Positions 1 through 6,393 are shown, counted from the stretch's first letter. The stretch: 9,888 nt of DNA from Mucilaginibacter_A sp964244955 (GCA_964244955.1 CAXTKQ010000138.1:1-9888); one strand, 5' to 3'. Numbers and translations are program-made. Notes: generated by a model from the sequence alone, not told the origin.

Positions 1-1086
1 ATTTCGGTCCTGCGGTTTTTAGCTCTGCCTTCTGCTGTTGCGTTGTCTTCTACAGGTTCAAATCTGCTGCGGCCGCTTGCCGTTACCCGGGTTGGGTCAA
101 CTTTCGGGCACGAATTTATAGGCGTGGTAGAAGATATAGGCGCATCGGTACAAAACTTAAAAGTGGGCGATAATGTGATCGTGCCTTTTAATGTGGCCTG
201 CGGAAAATGCGCTTTTTGCAAGCAGGAACTGTATGGCAATTGCCACGAATCAAATTCCCAGGCCACTGCTGTGGGCGGAATTTTTGGTTATTCGCATACG
301 GCCGGCGGGTACGATGGCGGACAGGCAGAATATGTTCGTGTTCCTTACGCTGATGTTGGCCCAACGGTTATCCCGGATTGGATGGACCACGATGACGCGG
401 TTTTACTTACTGATGTTGTGCCGACTGGTTACCAAGCGGCAGAAATGGGCGGCATAAAAACCGGCGACACGGTTGTAATTTTTGGGGCCGGGCCGGTTGG
501 GATTTTAGCGGCAAAATGCGCATGGCTTTTTGGTGCCGGCCGGGTAATTGTAATTGATCATTTGGATTACCGCCTGGAATTTGTCAAAAAATATGCGCAG
601 TGCGAGGCTTATAACTTTAAAGAAATGGAAGACCCGGTGATGTTTGTAAAGCAAACAACCGATTGGTTTGGGGCCGATGTTTGTATTGATTGCGTTGGCG
701 CCGATGCCACAGGCGATGCTTTGCAAACCATTACCGGCAAAAAACTGCTTTTGCAGGCCGGTTCTGCTACGGCACTGCATTGGGCAATCAACTCTGTAAA
801 AAAAGGCGGGATTGTTTCTGTTGTTGGCGTTTACGGCCCTACCGATAACCTCGTTCCGATTGGCAATGTGCTGAACAAAGGACTCACCGTTCGAGCCAAC
901 CAATCTTCGGTTAAACGCTTGCTGCCAAGGCTGATCGAGCATATCCGTGCCGGCCGTTTAAACCCGAAAGGGATCATAACGCACCGTGTGCCTTTGGAAG
1001 AAGTTGCTGATGCTTACCATATTTTTTCATCAAAATTAGACGACTGTATCAAAACAGTTTTGATCCCGCCATCTGCCAAAAAATAA
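1..1086 (+). CDS. Zinc-dependent alcohol dehydrogenase (MDR superfamily), 5' end incomplete or disrupted
   Basis: Probably oxidises an alcohol or hydroxymethyl substrate with NAD(P) in the cytoplasm; it resembles the medium-chain dehydrogenase branch that includes glutathione-independent formaldehyde dehydrogenase. Counting from the TTG at 43: GHE at residues 22-24 (catalytic-zinc His and Glu); four structural-zinc cysteines C53, C56, C59 and C67; LTDVVPTGY around 122-130, whose Asp is a zinc ligand in formaldehyde dehydrogenases; Rossmann motif GAGPVG at 148-153; and an acidic residue ending the second strand (VIVID), which favours NAD. The frame is open to base 1, and the TTG at 43 is not a convincing start. 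The family normally has a catalytic CGSD-type segment about 22-25 residues before GHE; here the in-frame sequence has no cysteine there. A degraded copy may lie in another frame at about 3-60, so the gene could be frameshifted. The next gene follows after 12 bases and is probably cotranscribed. Family assignment is firm; intactness is doubtful. Confidence 0.85.
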   Translation: MSVLRFLALPSAVALSSTGSNLLRPLAVTRVGSTFGHEFIGVVEDIGASVQNLKVGDNVIVPFNVACGKCAFCKQELYGNCHESNSQATAVGGIFGYSHTAGGYDGGQAEYVRVPYADVGPTVIPDWMDHDDAVLLTDVVPTGYQAAEMGGIKTGDTVVIFGAGPVGILAAKCAWLFGAGRVIVIDHLDYRLEFVKKYAQCEAYNFKEMEDPVMFVKQTTDWFGADVCIDCVGADATGDALQTITGKKLLLQAGSATALHWAINSVKKGGIVSVVGVYGPTDNLVPIGNVLNKGLTVRANQSSVKRLLPRLIEHIRAGRLNPKGIITHRVPLEEVADAYHIFSSKLDDCIKTVLIPPSAKK

Positions 1087-1098
1087 AAAAAAACGATC

Positions 1099-1599
1099 AT
1101 GGAAAATACAACAAACGATTATACGCATATCAATGGCTGGGGCGTAGATGCCGATCCGAAAAACGAACCAACCTACCCAATGAAACACTACAACGGCGAT
1201 GACCACAACCGCATCAATTGGGTACGGCCTACGCTGCAAAAAGAAACGGTTGAGATCCTGCATTCCATCGAACGCCCAAACTTAACGGCTGTGTTTGGCA
1301 CTTCTGTTCCGCCTTCCGGTTTAAGCGGTGTTATCCGTCGTTACGCCTTTAAAAATTTTAGTGAAAACGAATACGGCCACTGGCTGCCTTTGTTGCTGGC
1401 CGACCGGATCAATGTGGTGGAAGGTATGATAGACGATTTAAAACACGGCCATATCCCCAATATTTTTGCAGAAAAAGGCTTAAAAGCCGAATGGAAATTT
1501 AACCGGAAAGGTTTCGTTACAAAAATTGCTACCGGATTGGTTTTAACCGGAATGGTTTTATATTTTAACCAGAAAAAAAAGAAAGCATTACTGGATTAG
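1099..1599 (+). CDS. Hypothetical protein, 166 residues, C-terminal membrane helix
   Basis: I do not recognise a named domain. The N-terminal 45 residues are rich in Asp, Asn, His, Trp and Pro (GWGVDADPKNEPTYPMKHYN at 13-32), probably a conserved extended segment. The middle (about 48-135) is soluble, partly helical, with a charged stretch ADRINVVEGMIDDLKHGH. Residues about 137-156 form one hydrophobic segment followed by four lysines and a short tail, so the protein may be anchored by its C-terminus with the bulk in the cytoplasm. The ATG at 1099 follows an A-rich leader typical of Bacteroidota, 12 bases after the dehydrogenase stop, and a strong terminator follows the stop, so the two genes likely form one transcript. 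This suggests a role tied to the dehydrogenase (membrane recruitment or an accessory subunit), which is inference only. Confidence 0.85.
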   Translation: MENTTNDYTHINGWGVDADPKNEPTYPMKHYNGDDHNRINWVRPTLQKETVEILHSIERPNLTAVFGTSVPPSGLSGVIRRYAFKNFSENEYGHWLPLLLADRINVVEGMIDDLKHGHIPNIFAEKGLKAEWKFNRKGFVTKIATGLVLTGMVLYFNQKKKKALLD

Positions 1600-1627
1600 T
1601 TTTGCCTTTCAGTCTTTTATTAGGTAT

Positions 1628-1665
1628 ATGCCAGCTTGAATGATTGTTCAGGCTGGCATTTTTTT
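1628..1665 (+). terminator. Rho-independent terminator after the dehydrogenase operon
   Basis: A 12-bp stem with one G-U pair (TGCCAGCTTGAA at 1629-1640 against TTCAGGCTGGCA at 1647-1658), a 6-base loop, and a run of seven T at 1659-1665. An outer A-T pair (1628/1659) extends the stem. It lies 28 bases after the stop of the 166-residue gene and probably ends that transcript. Confidence 0.9.
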
Positions 1666-1686
1666 ATTAAAACAATTTTATAAAAA

Positions 1687-1706
1687 TCCGTAGTTGCAAC
1701 TGCGGA
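1687..1706. repeat. Short imperfect palindrome
   Basis: TCCGTAGTT and AACTGCGGA are complementary apart from one G-U pair and are separated by GC, with a perfect 10-base palindrome AGTTGCAACT in the centre. It is too tight for a good RNA hairpin loop and has no T-tract. It may be a protein-binding site or a remnant of an intergenic repeat. The rest of 1666-1761 is AT-rich and shows nothing else. Confidence 0.3.
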
Positions 1707-1761
1707 TAAGCCAATTGAAATAACTGCTTTATAAATATTTATTTATCCAAAATAAGCTTAA

Positions 1762-1907
1762 CTATTTTTTCACACTTGTAACATTGTCTTTGTTCCAACT
1801 TTCCTTTACGCCATCCATAAAACCGTTTTTATAGCTATCCAGTTTTTAATCAAACTAAACAATAGCAGTAAAAATAGTATCCGCCAGAAAAGTTGTTTAC
1901 GGGTCAT
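1762..1907 (-). pseudogene. Small single-helix membrane peptide gene, apparently frameshifted
   Basis: From the ATG at 1907 the minus strand encodes a basic start (MTRKQLFW) and a hydrophobic helix (ILFLLLLFSLI), then KNW. The original frame ends at a TAA at 1806-1808, giving 33 residues. A shift of one frame near 1842 gives a natural-looking hydrophilic continuation (DSYKNGFMDGVKESWNKDNV...) of about 25 residues ending in TAG at 1762-1764. The joined product would be about 48 residues: a membrane anchor plus a polar tail. It could be a decayed gene, a sequencing error, or a genuine 33-residue peptide. No function is recognisable. It lies just beyond the outer, incomplete end of the cassette array. 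Confidence 0.4.
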
Positions 1908-1946
1908 GGTTATAAACTTTTATAATTTAATGATCGTGAAAATGAG

Positions 1947-2070
1947 ATTATAATCAAATATTGATGCTTCTTTTACCGGCTAAATTTTTGTTCCGTCCGC
2001 TAAAACTGAAGCAAAATAAAAGCTAATATTTAATTCATCAGCCAGTTTTTTGCCAAACCAATGTTGGCTG
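1947..2070 (-). repeat. attC-like repeat, copy A (incomplete, end-box half missing)
   Basis: On the minus strand it starts with CAGCCAAC (2070-2063) and the inner box GTTTGGC (2057-2051), then shares the central block of copies B and D, including the conserved GAAGCATCA stretch at about 1962-1970. Similarity fades near 1947, and no closing GTTRSC box or GGGCTTGGC-like inner box follows. It is therefore a truncated site marking the distal end of the array. Confidence 0.65.
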
Positions 2071-2076
2071 TTCGTG

Positions 2077-2238
2077 CTATTGGTTGTGAAGCATTTTTAC
2101 TTTTTTAGTTTCATGTGTCCGTCTTGCTTTTGTATTGCGGAATTTTAGAAATTCGCTAAACTCTTTTTCCTCTTTTTCGCTCAAAGGTTTGTTGACAAAA
2201 ACAAAGTCTTTATCGTCCATTTTTTTGAAGTCTATCAT
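2077..2238 (-). CDS. Small charged protein overlapping the GNAT gene, 53 residues
   Basis: The ATG at 2238 overlaps the TGA of the upstream acetyltransferase-like gene (ATGA), which suggests coupled translation. The product begins MIDFKKMDDKDFVFVNKPLS and continues with a strongly charged, probably helical stretch (EKEEKEFSEFLKFRNTKARR), ending in TAG at 2077-2079. A second in-frame Met at residue 7 (2220) is a possible alternative start. The stop lies 6 bases before the start-box of repeat A, as expected for the last gene of a cassette. I do not recognise the family. The size, charge and overlap would fit an antitoxin or a partner of the GNAT protein, but this is inference. Confidence 0.6.
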   Translation of the reverse strand: MIDFKKMDDKDFVFVNKPLSEKEEKEFSEFLKFRNTKARRTHETKKVKMLHNQ

Positions 2239-2837
2239 AGCTTAAAGTCTTTAAAGTATTTGATTGTTAAAATAAGGGCCTCTTTGGTATCAATAAACAT
2301 ACGGTTTCCGCCGAATAGTTTTGCACCCAAAGTTTGCTCATAATGCCCGATAAGTTGAGTTTTTGCTATAAAAGAAACTACGCCGTCATAATCTTTTTCA
2401 AAAGCTAGTTTACAGGCAAAAGCAACAAGATTGCCTGCTACTCCTTTATAAAGTTTATTCTTTCCCTTATTAAATTTTGCACTTTCAATCAAATCCATAA
2501 AAACATGGTCGCCTTTGTCCGTTAGGCTAATCAATCCATGAACAATAGTTGGGTTGTTAACCGTTGTTAGTTTATAGACTTGCCTTGTTTTATCTTTAAG
2601 TTCAGTTTGCCAATTAAATGCCCATTCAACCTTTTTAATTTGCTTGCTGTCAGTCGGGCGAAGTAAGGTAACTAAGGTGTCAAAAACTTCACCCGAAACG
2701 GCGTTTTCAATTGAGTTGGTCAGCTTGTCAACTTCAAAATCAAGTTCTATGTCTTTAGATTGTTTCACCACAACAAATTTACGAAAAAGAAGCTGGCGGT
2801 CAATAGGTTTTGCTATGTTGGAAGTCTTTGCAAGCAT
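2235..2837 (-). CDS. GNAT-fold N-acetyltransferase-like protein
   Basis: About 200 residues from the ATG at 2837. The C-terminal half shows GNAT features: a strand HVFMDLIESA near 111-120; an acetyl-CoA loop and helix, YKGVAGNLVAFACKLAF, at about 130-146 (a variant of the R/QxxGxG/A motif); then DGVVSFIAKTQLIGHYEQTL and a C-terminal GGNRMFID strand with a helix. The N-terminal half is less typical and probably holds the divergent part of the fold. In-frame TTG (2846) would extend it by three residues, but those codons are the repeat box itself, so ATG 2837 is preferred. The gene starts directly at the repeat boundary with no separate leader. It overlaps the 53-residue gene downstream by ATGA. 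Substrate is unknown; it could be a small-molecule or protein acetylase, or a GNAT-type toxin. Confidence 0.75.
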   Translation of the reverse strand: MLAKTSNIAKPIDRQLLFRKFVVVKQSKDIELDFEVDKLTNSIENAVSGEVFDTLVTLLRPTDSKQIKKVEWAFNWQTELKDKTRQVYKLTTVNNPTIVHGLISLTDKGDHVFMDLIESAKFNKGKNKLYKGVAGNLVAFACKLAFEKDYDGVVSFIAKTQLIGHYEQTLGAKLFGGNRMFIDTKEALILTIKYFKDFKL

Positions 2838-2838
2838 G

Positions 2839-3041
2839 ACCGCCAACGGAAAGGGCTCGGCGAAGAACTGGAATTTGAAACTCGTCAGCCCGAAACCGAA
2901 GTTAAATTTATAAACAAATGTTGATGCTTCTTTTATCGGCTAAATTTCGATGGTCAGTCGGAACAGAAGTAAAATAGCAAAACAAAAGTTGATGTTTAAT
3001 TCGTCCTGCCACAATAACGCCAAACCCCTTGTTAGCGGCTG
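2839..3041 (-). repeat. attC-like repeat, copy B
   Basis: On the minus strand: CAGCCGCTAAC (3041-3031), inner GGGGTTTGGCG, a central block with GAAGCATCA, CGGGCTGACGAG, inner CGCCGAGCCC, and closing box CCGTTGGCGGT (2849-2839). Outer and inner boxes are imperfect inverted repeats, so the strand can fold into a long hairpin. Length is about 203 bp. It separates the AraC gene from the GNAT gene; the AraC stop codon lies inside its first box. Confidence 0.75.
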
Positions 3042-3808
3042 ATCTTCGTTTTTCGTTCTGTCAGTTCTGTTGGTGTCAGTCCAAATTGTTTTTTAAAAAC
3101 GAATGAAAAGTGAGACAGGGCTTCAAAGCCTAAGTCAAGATAAATTTCTGTTGGCTTTTTATTTTTTTTGTCAATGAGAAAATGAGCTTCTTGCAATCGT
3201 CTTTGCACTAACCATTGATTGGGTGTGTTGTTAAACGTTGCATTGAAATCTCGTTTAAAAGCCGACAGACTTCGCCCTGTCAAAAAAGCAAAACGTTCAA
3301 TACTAACATTGAATTTGAAATTACGATTCATAAATTCTTCAATGTTTATTTTTTCAGGAATACCATAATCAAAAAATAAACCTGCCAGCTCAGGCTGTTG
3401 TTGCAGCAAAATAATCAATAGCTCTTCACGTTTCACATCAGCAAAAGCATCATTGATTTTTCCATGATTGTAATATGGGTGTAACGACTGAATATAATCC
3501 GGCAGAAACTCATTATTGTTTACGTTTACAAGCGTTGAAGAAGAGGTATATTTGGTCGTATTGCTTTTATGTTTTTCCTGAAACCTTTTTAGAAATGCTT
3601 CATCAAAAAAGACAAACACTTTTTCCAACTCGCCATCAACTTTAACTTTATTAAAGCGTACCAAGCGGTTTTTGCGGGCAATGCAGCATGCACCCGATTT
3701 CAATACCTGAAGTCCGCTTCCGTCATAAAGGTTCATTATTCCTTTTACAACGTACACGAAAGTATGTTCAGCAATAAATTGTTCAGGCGAAGTTTCTTTT
3801 TCCCACAT
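3032..3808 (-). CDS. AraC-family transcriptional regulator
   Basis: 258 residues. The N-terminal part (1-150) resembles the effector-binding region of Bacteroidota AraC regulators (FIAEHTFVYVVKGIMNLYDG at 11-30, then SGACCIARKNRLVRF). The C-terminal part is the paired helix-turn-helix DNA-binding domain: first unit about 170-212 (ERFAFLTGRSLSAFKRDF, with QRRLQEAHFLI) and second about 218-249 (PTEIYLDLGFEALSHFSFVF, with FGLTPTEL). It probably controls transcription of a neighbour, most obviously the dehydrogenase gene 54 bases upstream on the same strand. The start at 3808 has no clear leader, and I expect about 20 more N-terminal residues from relatives. In-frame upstream codons reach a TGA after eight residues, so the N-terminus may be trimmed. 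The stop codon TAA forms part of repeat B's GCTAAC box. Confidence 0.88.
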   Translation of the reverse strand: MWEKETSPEQFIAEHTFVYVVKGIMNLYDGSGLQVLKSGACCIARKNRLVRFNKVKVDGELEKVFVFFDEAFLKRFQEKHKSNTTKYTSSSTLVNVNNNEFLPDYIQSLHPYYNHGKINDAFADVKREELLIILLQQQPELAGLFFDYGIPEKINIEEFMNRNFKFNVSIERFAFLTGRSLSAFKRDFNATFNNTPNQWLVQRRLQEAHFLIDKKNKKPTEIYLDLGFEALSHFSFVFKKQFGLTPTELTERKTKISR

Positions 3809-3862
3809 ACGGCATGTTGACTGTATTATCTTTCATTTTGCATTGCCGAACTTACGCATACT

Positions 3863-4768
3863 TTATTTCACTTTCGCTAATAAGGCTCGTGTTTCGGCCA
3901 CAACACGGTCTTGAAATTTTATATCTTTTACCTGTTCTGAACCTTGCATTGGTTGACCTTTTTCGTCATAATAAACACCTGTATTGCCTGATGTATCTGT
4001 TAAAATTTTTGCGATGACTTTTGCCGATTTTTTAGGTGTGCTGCTGTATTTAGAAAAGGGCGGAAGTATAGCCAACAGATGCCCAAATATAAAGCGAACA
4101 ACGGCATTTGTGCTTTCGCCACCAAGATTTGTTCCACGGGTTATTCCCGGCTCTACAGCGTTGAAATGTAACCTTGGTGTTTCCTGTGCAAAAGCAAATG
4201 AGGAAGCAAGAATACATTGCTTTGATGTGGCGTAAGCATCTGTGCCTGCCATTTTAGAACCGCCCTCTTTCCACTCGCCCCTTGCACTTGCTTCTGCAGA
4301 AATATAACGACCGCCTTTCATTCCCATAACCTTTGCAGGTTTGCGTTCAGGGTCTTCAATTGCAGAAGCAATGAACACAACATTTGCACCATCAGGAAGA
4401 TGAAGCGCAAGTGCTTCGGTTAGTGCAAACGCTCCGAGGTGATTGGTAGCATAAGTCATATCAAAACCTTGCTTGCTTTTTGTTGCTTTTGAAGACATAA
4501 TTCCTGCGTTGTTTAGTAGTCCGCCTAACGGAAGATTAAGTTCAATGATTTGCTGCGCTGCACGTCTTACGCTTATAACATCTGAAATGTCGCAAACTAC
4601 TGATACTGCATTTTGTCCGTTGTCTTTTATAGTCTTTTGTACTTGCTCCAGTTTCTCACGATTTCGCCCAACGAGAATAACAGTTCCGTGTTTAGCGAGT
4701 TCTAAGGCTGTTTCATAGCCAATTCCTGAAGTTGGCCCCGTAATGATATATGCTTTTTTATTTCCCAT
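3863..4768 (-). CDS. Short-chain dehydrogenase/reductase (classical SDR)
   Basis: 301 residues, cytoplasmic NAD(P)-dependent oxidoreductase. Motifs: cofactor glycine motif TGPTSGIG at 10-17, basic residues after strand 2 (GRNREK, 34-39) that favour NADP, NNAG at 86-89, structural Asn N109, catalytic Ser S135, catalytic Y179-ATS-K183, and PGITRGTN after strand 6. Length is slightly longer than the 250-residue core, as in retinol- or protochlorophyllide-reductase-like SDRs with a C-terminal extension. The start ATG follows an A-rich leader (TCAGAAA). It is the first gene of a two-gene unit with the AraC regulator and has about 130 bases of leader after the repeat boundary. The substrate cannot be read from the sequence. 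Confidence 0.92.
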   Translation of the reverse strand: MGNKKAYIITGPTSGIGYETALELAKHGTVILVGRNREKLEQVQKTIKDNGQNAVSVVCDISDVISVRRAAQQIIELNLPLGGLLNNAGIMSSKATKSKQGFDMTYATNHLGAFALTEALALHLPDGANVVFIASAIEDPERKPAKVMGMKGGRYISAEASARGEWKEGGSKMAGTDAYATSKQCILASSFAFAQETPRLHFNAVEPGITRGTNLGGESTNAVVRFIFGHLLAILPPFSKYSSTPKKSAKVIAKILTDTSGNTGVYYDEKGQPMQGSEQVKDIKFQDRVVAETRALLAKVK

Positions 4769-4831
4769 TTTCTGAAAATTTTATGCTGTAAAGTTGAACA
4801 TAAAATTTTCTGTAAGCTTTCCTGTAAAGTC

Positions 4832-4859
4832 CAAAGTTATTGTATTGAGAAGTCCAAAA
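4832..4859 (-). promoter_or_regulatory. Possible Bacteroidota-type promoter for the SDR-AraC unit
   Basis: On the minus strand TAACTTTG (4839-4832) matches the -7 consensus TAnnTTTG exactly, and TTTTG (4859-4855) resembles the -33 box. The spacer is 15 bases, shorter than the usual 17-20 or so, which weakens the call. It lies inside the unit, about 65 bases before the SDR start, so this cassette may carry its own promoter. Confidence 0.3.
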
Positions 4860-4898
4860 GTCTGGATGTTTGTATGCAACGGAAGGTCTGTCAGACTT

Positions 4899-5036
4899 GC
4901 AGCTAACGAACAGGGCTTGGCGGAGTGGCGGAAGTCCGTGTTCCGTCAGCCCAAATTTAGGATTGAAGATAAATAGAATTACCATAGCTCAAAACAGTTT
5001 CATTAGCCGCCATTTTGCCAAACCCCTGTTAGCGGT
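4899..5036 (-). repeat. attC-like repeat, copy C (short form)
   Basis: On the minus strand: ACCGCTAAC (5036-5028), AGGGGTTTGGC, then a short centre lacking the GAAGCATCA block of the other copies, GGGCTGACGGA, inner CCGCCAAGCCC, and closing box CGTTAGCTGC (4908-4899). Of the full copies it is the closest to classical attC length at about 138 bp, and its outer and inner boxes pair well (GCTAAC/GTTAGC; GGGTTTGGC/GCCAAGCCC with one G-U pair). Confidence 0.75.
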
Positions 5037-5057
5037 CCGTGGTTTCTTTGCTTACTA

Positions 5058-5450
5058 TCATTCTGTTTTCCAGGTTAAGTATGTTAAGTATAAACCTAAT
5101 CCAAAAATTAGTGGCACGGGTGCTGCGTGCCGCAACGCTGACACCCACCCGATTGAAGAGCTGAATATAAAAAAGTCTGTGAGCGGAACTATTGCCCCAA
5201 TCAGCATGATCAGTCCGAGTGCTTTTAGTTGGTTAGAAAGAACAAGTGCCGCTATCATTAACCCAATTGAAAACTGTCTTATTCCCATCGCTAACGCCAT
5301 CGGTTCTTTTAGCGTGCCGATATTTTTGATGTCAAATAATACACTTGCAGAATTAGGAAAAAATAAAATCATTAATCCTGAAACAATTAAGAATATACCT
5401 GGGAACAAGCATAAATATTTTACAACTTGAATTCTTTTCGTTATTGTCAT
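5058..5450 (-). CDS. Small four-helix membrane protein, DUF4267-like
   Basis: 130 residues. Four hydrophobic segments at about 12-32, 54-72, 75-96 and 109-127. The pattern of a small first loop with a Phe-Asp, then GIRQFSIGL opening helix 2 (G56, R58, Q59), GAIVPLTDFF with D92 in helix 3, and a late His (H108) matches my recollection of the DUF4267/DUF4345 group of integral membrane proteins of unknown role. It starts 49 bases after the end-box of repeat D and stops 22 bases before the start-box of repeat C, so it fills one unit by itself. No signal for function beyond inner-membrane location. Confidence 0.75.
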   Translation of the reverse strand: MTITKRIQVVKYLCLFPGIFLIVSGLMILFFPNSASVLFDIKNIGTLKEPMALAMGIRQFSIGLMIAALVLSNQLKALGLIMLIGAIVPLTDFFIFSSSIGWVSALRHAAPVPLIFGLGLYLTYLTWKTE

Positions 5451-5498
5451 ACTGGTGTTTTTTTGTGCTTTCGTGTTTTACAAGGTTTAACTACAATT

Positions 5499-5700
5499 AC
5501 CGCTAACGTTCTGGACTTGGCGAAGAACTGATATTTGAAACCTGTCAGCCCCAAAACCAAGGTTAAATTTGTAATCATATACTGATGCTTCTTCTACCAG
5601 CCAAATTTTATTCCTTCTACCGGAACCAAAGCAAAATAGCAAATAAATGTTGATGTTTATTCCGTCCGCCAGTTTTTTGCCAAACCAATGTTACCTGCCG
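5499..5700 (-). repeat. attC-like repeat, copy D
   Basis: On the minus strand: CGGCAGGTAAC (5700-5690), ATTGGTTTGGC, the central block with GAAGCATCA, GGGGCTGACAGG, inner CGCCAAGTCC, and closing box CGTTAGCGGT (5508-5499). About 202 bp. Its two outer boxes differ from each other (GGTAAC versus GTTAGC), yet each matches the box on the other side of the gene it adjoins. Confidence 0.75.
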
Positions 5701-6360
5701 TTATTTCTTCTCAGTTGCTTCAAATGTGTCTATAAAATCATTTGCTGAATAGATTTCAGCAATATTTTTCAAACTTCCAATTCTAAATATAAATGGCTCA
5801 TCACTTCTTCTGCGCAAATAAATTCTATATTCATTTTGATATGAATATTCTAACGGTTTATTAAAAACGTCAACAGAACCAGTATAAATATTCTTGTCGT
5901 AATACTCCACAAGTCCGAGTTTATAAACTATTTTTTTCTTTTTTAAAGCATTTTTAATTAGTTCTAAAAATCTTGGATTGTCTTTTATTAAAATTGCATA
6001 CTGTCCAAAATCTTTTAATCGCTTGTCAAGATATATTGGTTTATCACCTTTTAATATTTTTGACGATAAACAAAAAAGACTGTAAATATTTCCAAGTGTC
6101 TTTTCGTAAGATTCTTTTATGTGTAATTTTAAGAAGTTAAATTCTTTATCAATTTGTTTTCCTGCAATAGACATTTTAAACTGACCAGGTGGATAATTTC
6201 TAATAAAACTAGCTCCTTCATAAATATCTCCTCGAAATTTATCCTCAAGTTTTTTAAAATATTCGACGGGATTACAATAAATAGTGCCATTTTCAAATAA
6301 ATCGTATATAGAATTCTTATCACCAAATTTTATAAAGCAATGTATGTAAAAGTTATTCAT
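5701..6360 (-). CDS. Unrecognised protein, 219 residues (possibly DUF2971-like)
   Basis: Strongly AT-rich, unlike the alpha-galactosidase beside it, which suggests transfer. No signal peptide or membrane helix. The opening FYIHCFIKFGDKNSIYDLF followed by GTIYCNPVEYFKKLED and GDIYEG, and the late QNEYRIYLRRRSDEPFIFRI, recall proteins of the DUF2971 kind, where an N-terminal strand pair is followed by a conserved C-terminal ExR motif; this is a resemblance by eye. ATG at 6360 is preceded by an A/T-rich leader 34 bases after the half-repeat box, and the TAA stop (5701-5703) touches the start-box of repeat D. It is the first gene of the array on the minus strand. Function unknown. Confidence 0.7.
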   Translation of the reverse strand: MNNFYIHCFIKFGDKNSIYDLFENGTIYCNPVEYFKKLEDKFRGDIYEGASFIRNYPPGQFKMSIAGKQIDKEFNFLKLHIKESYEKTLGNIYSLFCLSSKILKGDKPIYLDKRLKDFGQYAILIKDNPRFLELIKNALKKKKIVYKLGLVEYYDKNIYTGSVDVFNKPLEYSYQNEYRIYLRRRSDEPFIFRIGSLKNIAEIYSANDFIDTFEATEKK

Positions 6361-6393
6361 TATTAATTGTCTGATTGAACGGTTTGTCTACAA

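Noticed and set aside
505..942. A 145-residue minus-strand frame
   Set aside because: Shadow of the dehydrogenase, whose motifs (GAGPVG, zinc cysteines) are unambiguous on the plus strand. Several plus-strand frames within the alpha-galactosidase are shadows in the same way.
2644..2913. An 89-residue plus-strand frame
   Set aside because: Antisense to the GNAT gene and then reads into repeat B; low-complexity product with no recognisable family.
4758..4985. A 75-residue minus-strand frame overlapping the start of the SDR gene
   Set aside because: Its first half is translated repeat C and the rest is SDR leader; such frames arise from repeat sequence and would overlap a well-supported gene.
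4870..5430. A 186-residue open frame on the plus strand
   Set aside because: It runs antisense through the SDR leader, repeat C and the DUF4267-like membrane gene. Its translation has no domain logic, whereas the minus-strand gene has four clean membrane helices.
2839..5700. Boxes as terminal inverted repeats of insertion sequences or MITEs
   Set aside because: No transposase or remnant is present, no target-site duplications are evident, box sequence varies by unit, and inner boxes plus stop-codon proximity fit attC-like sites better.
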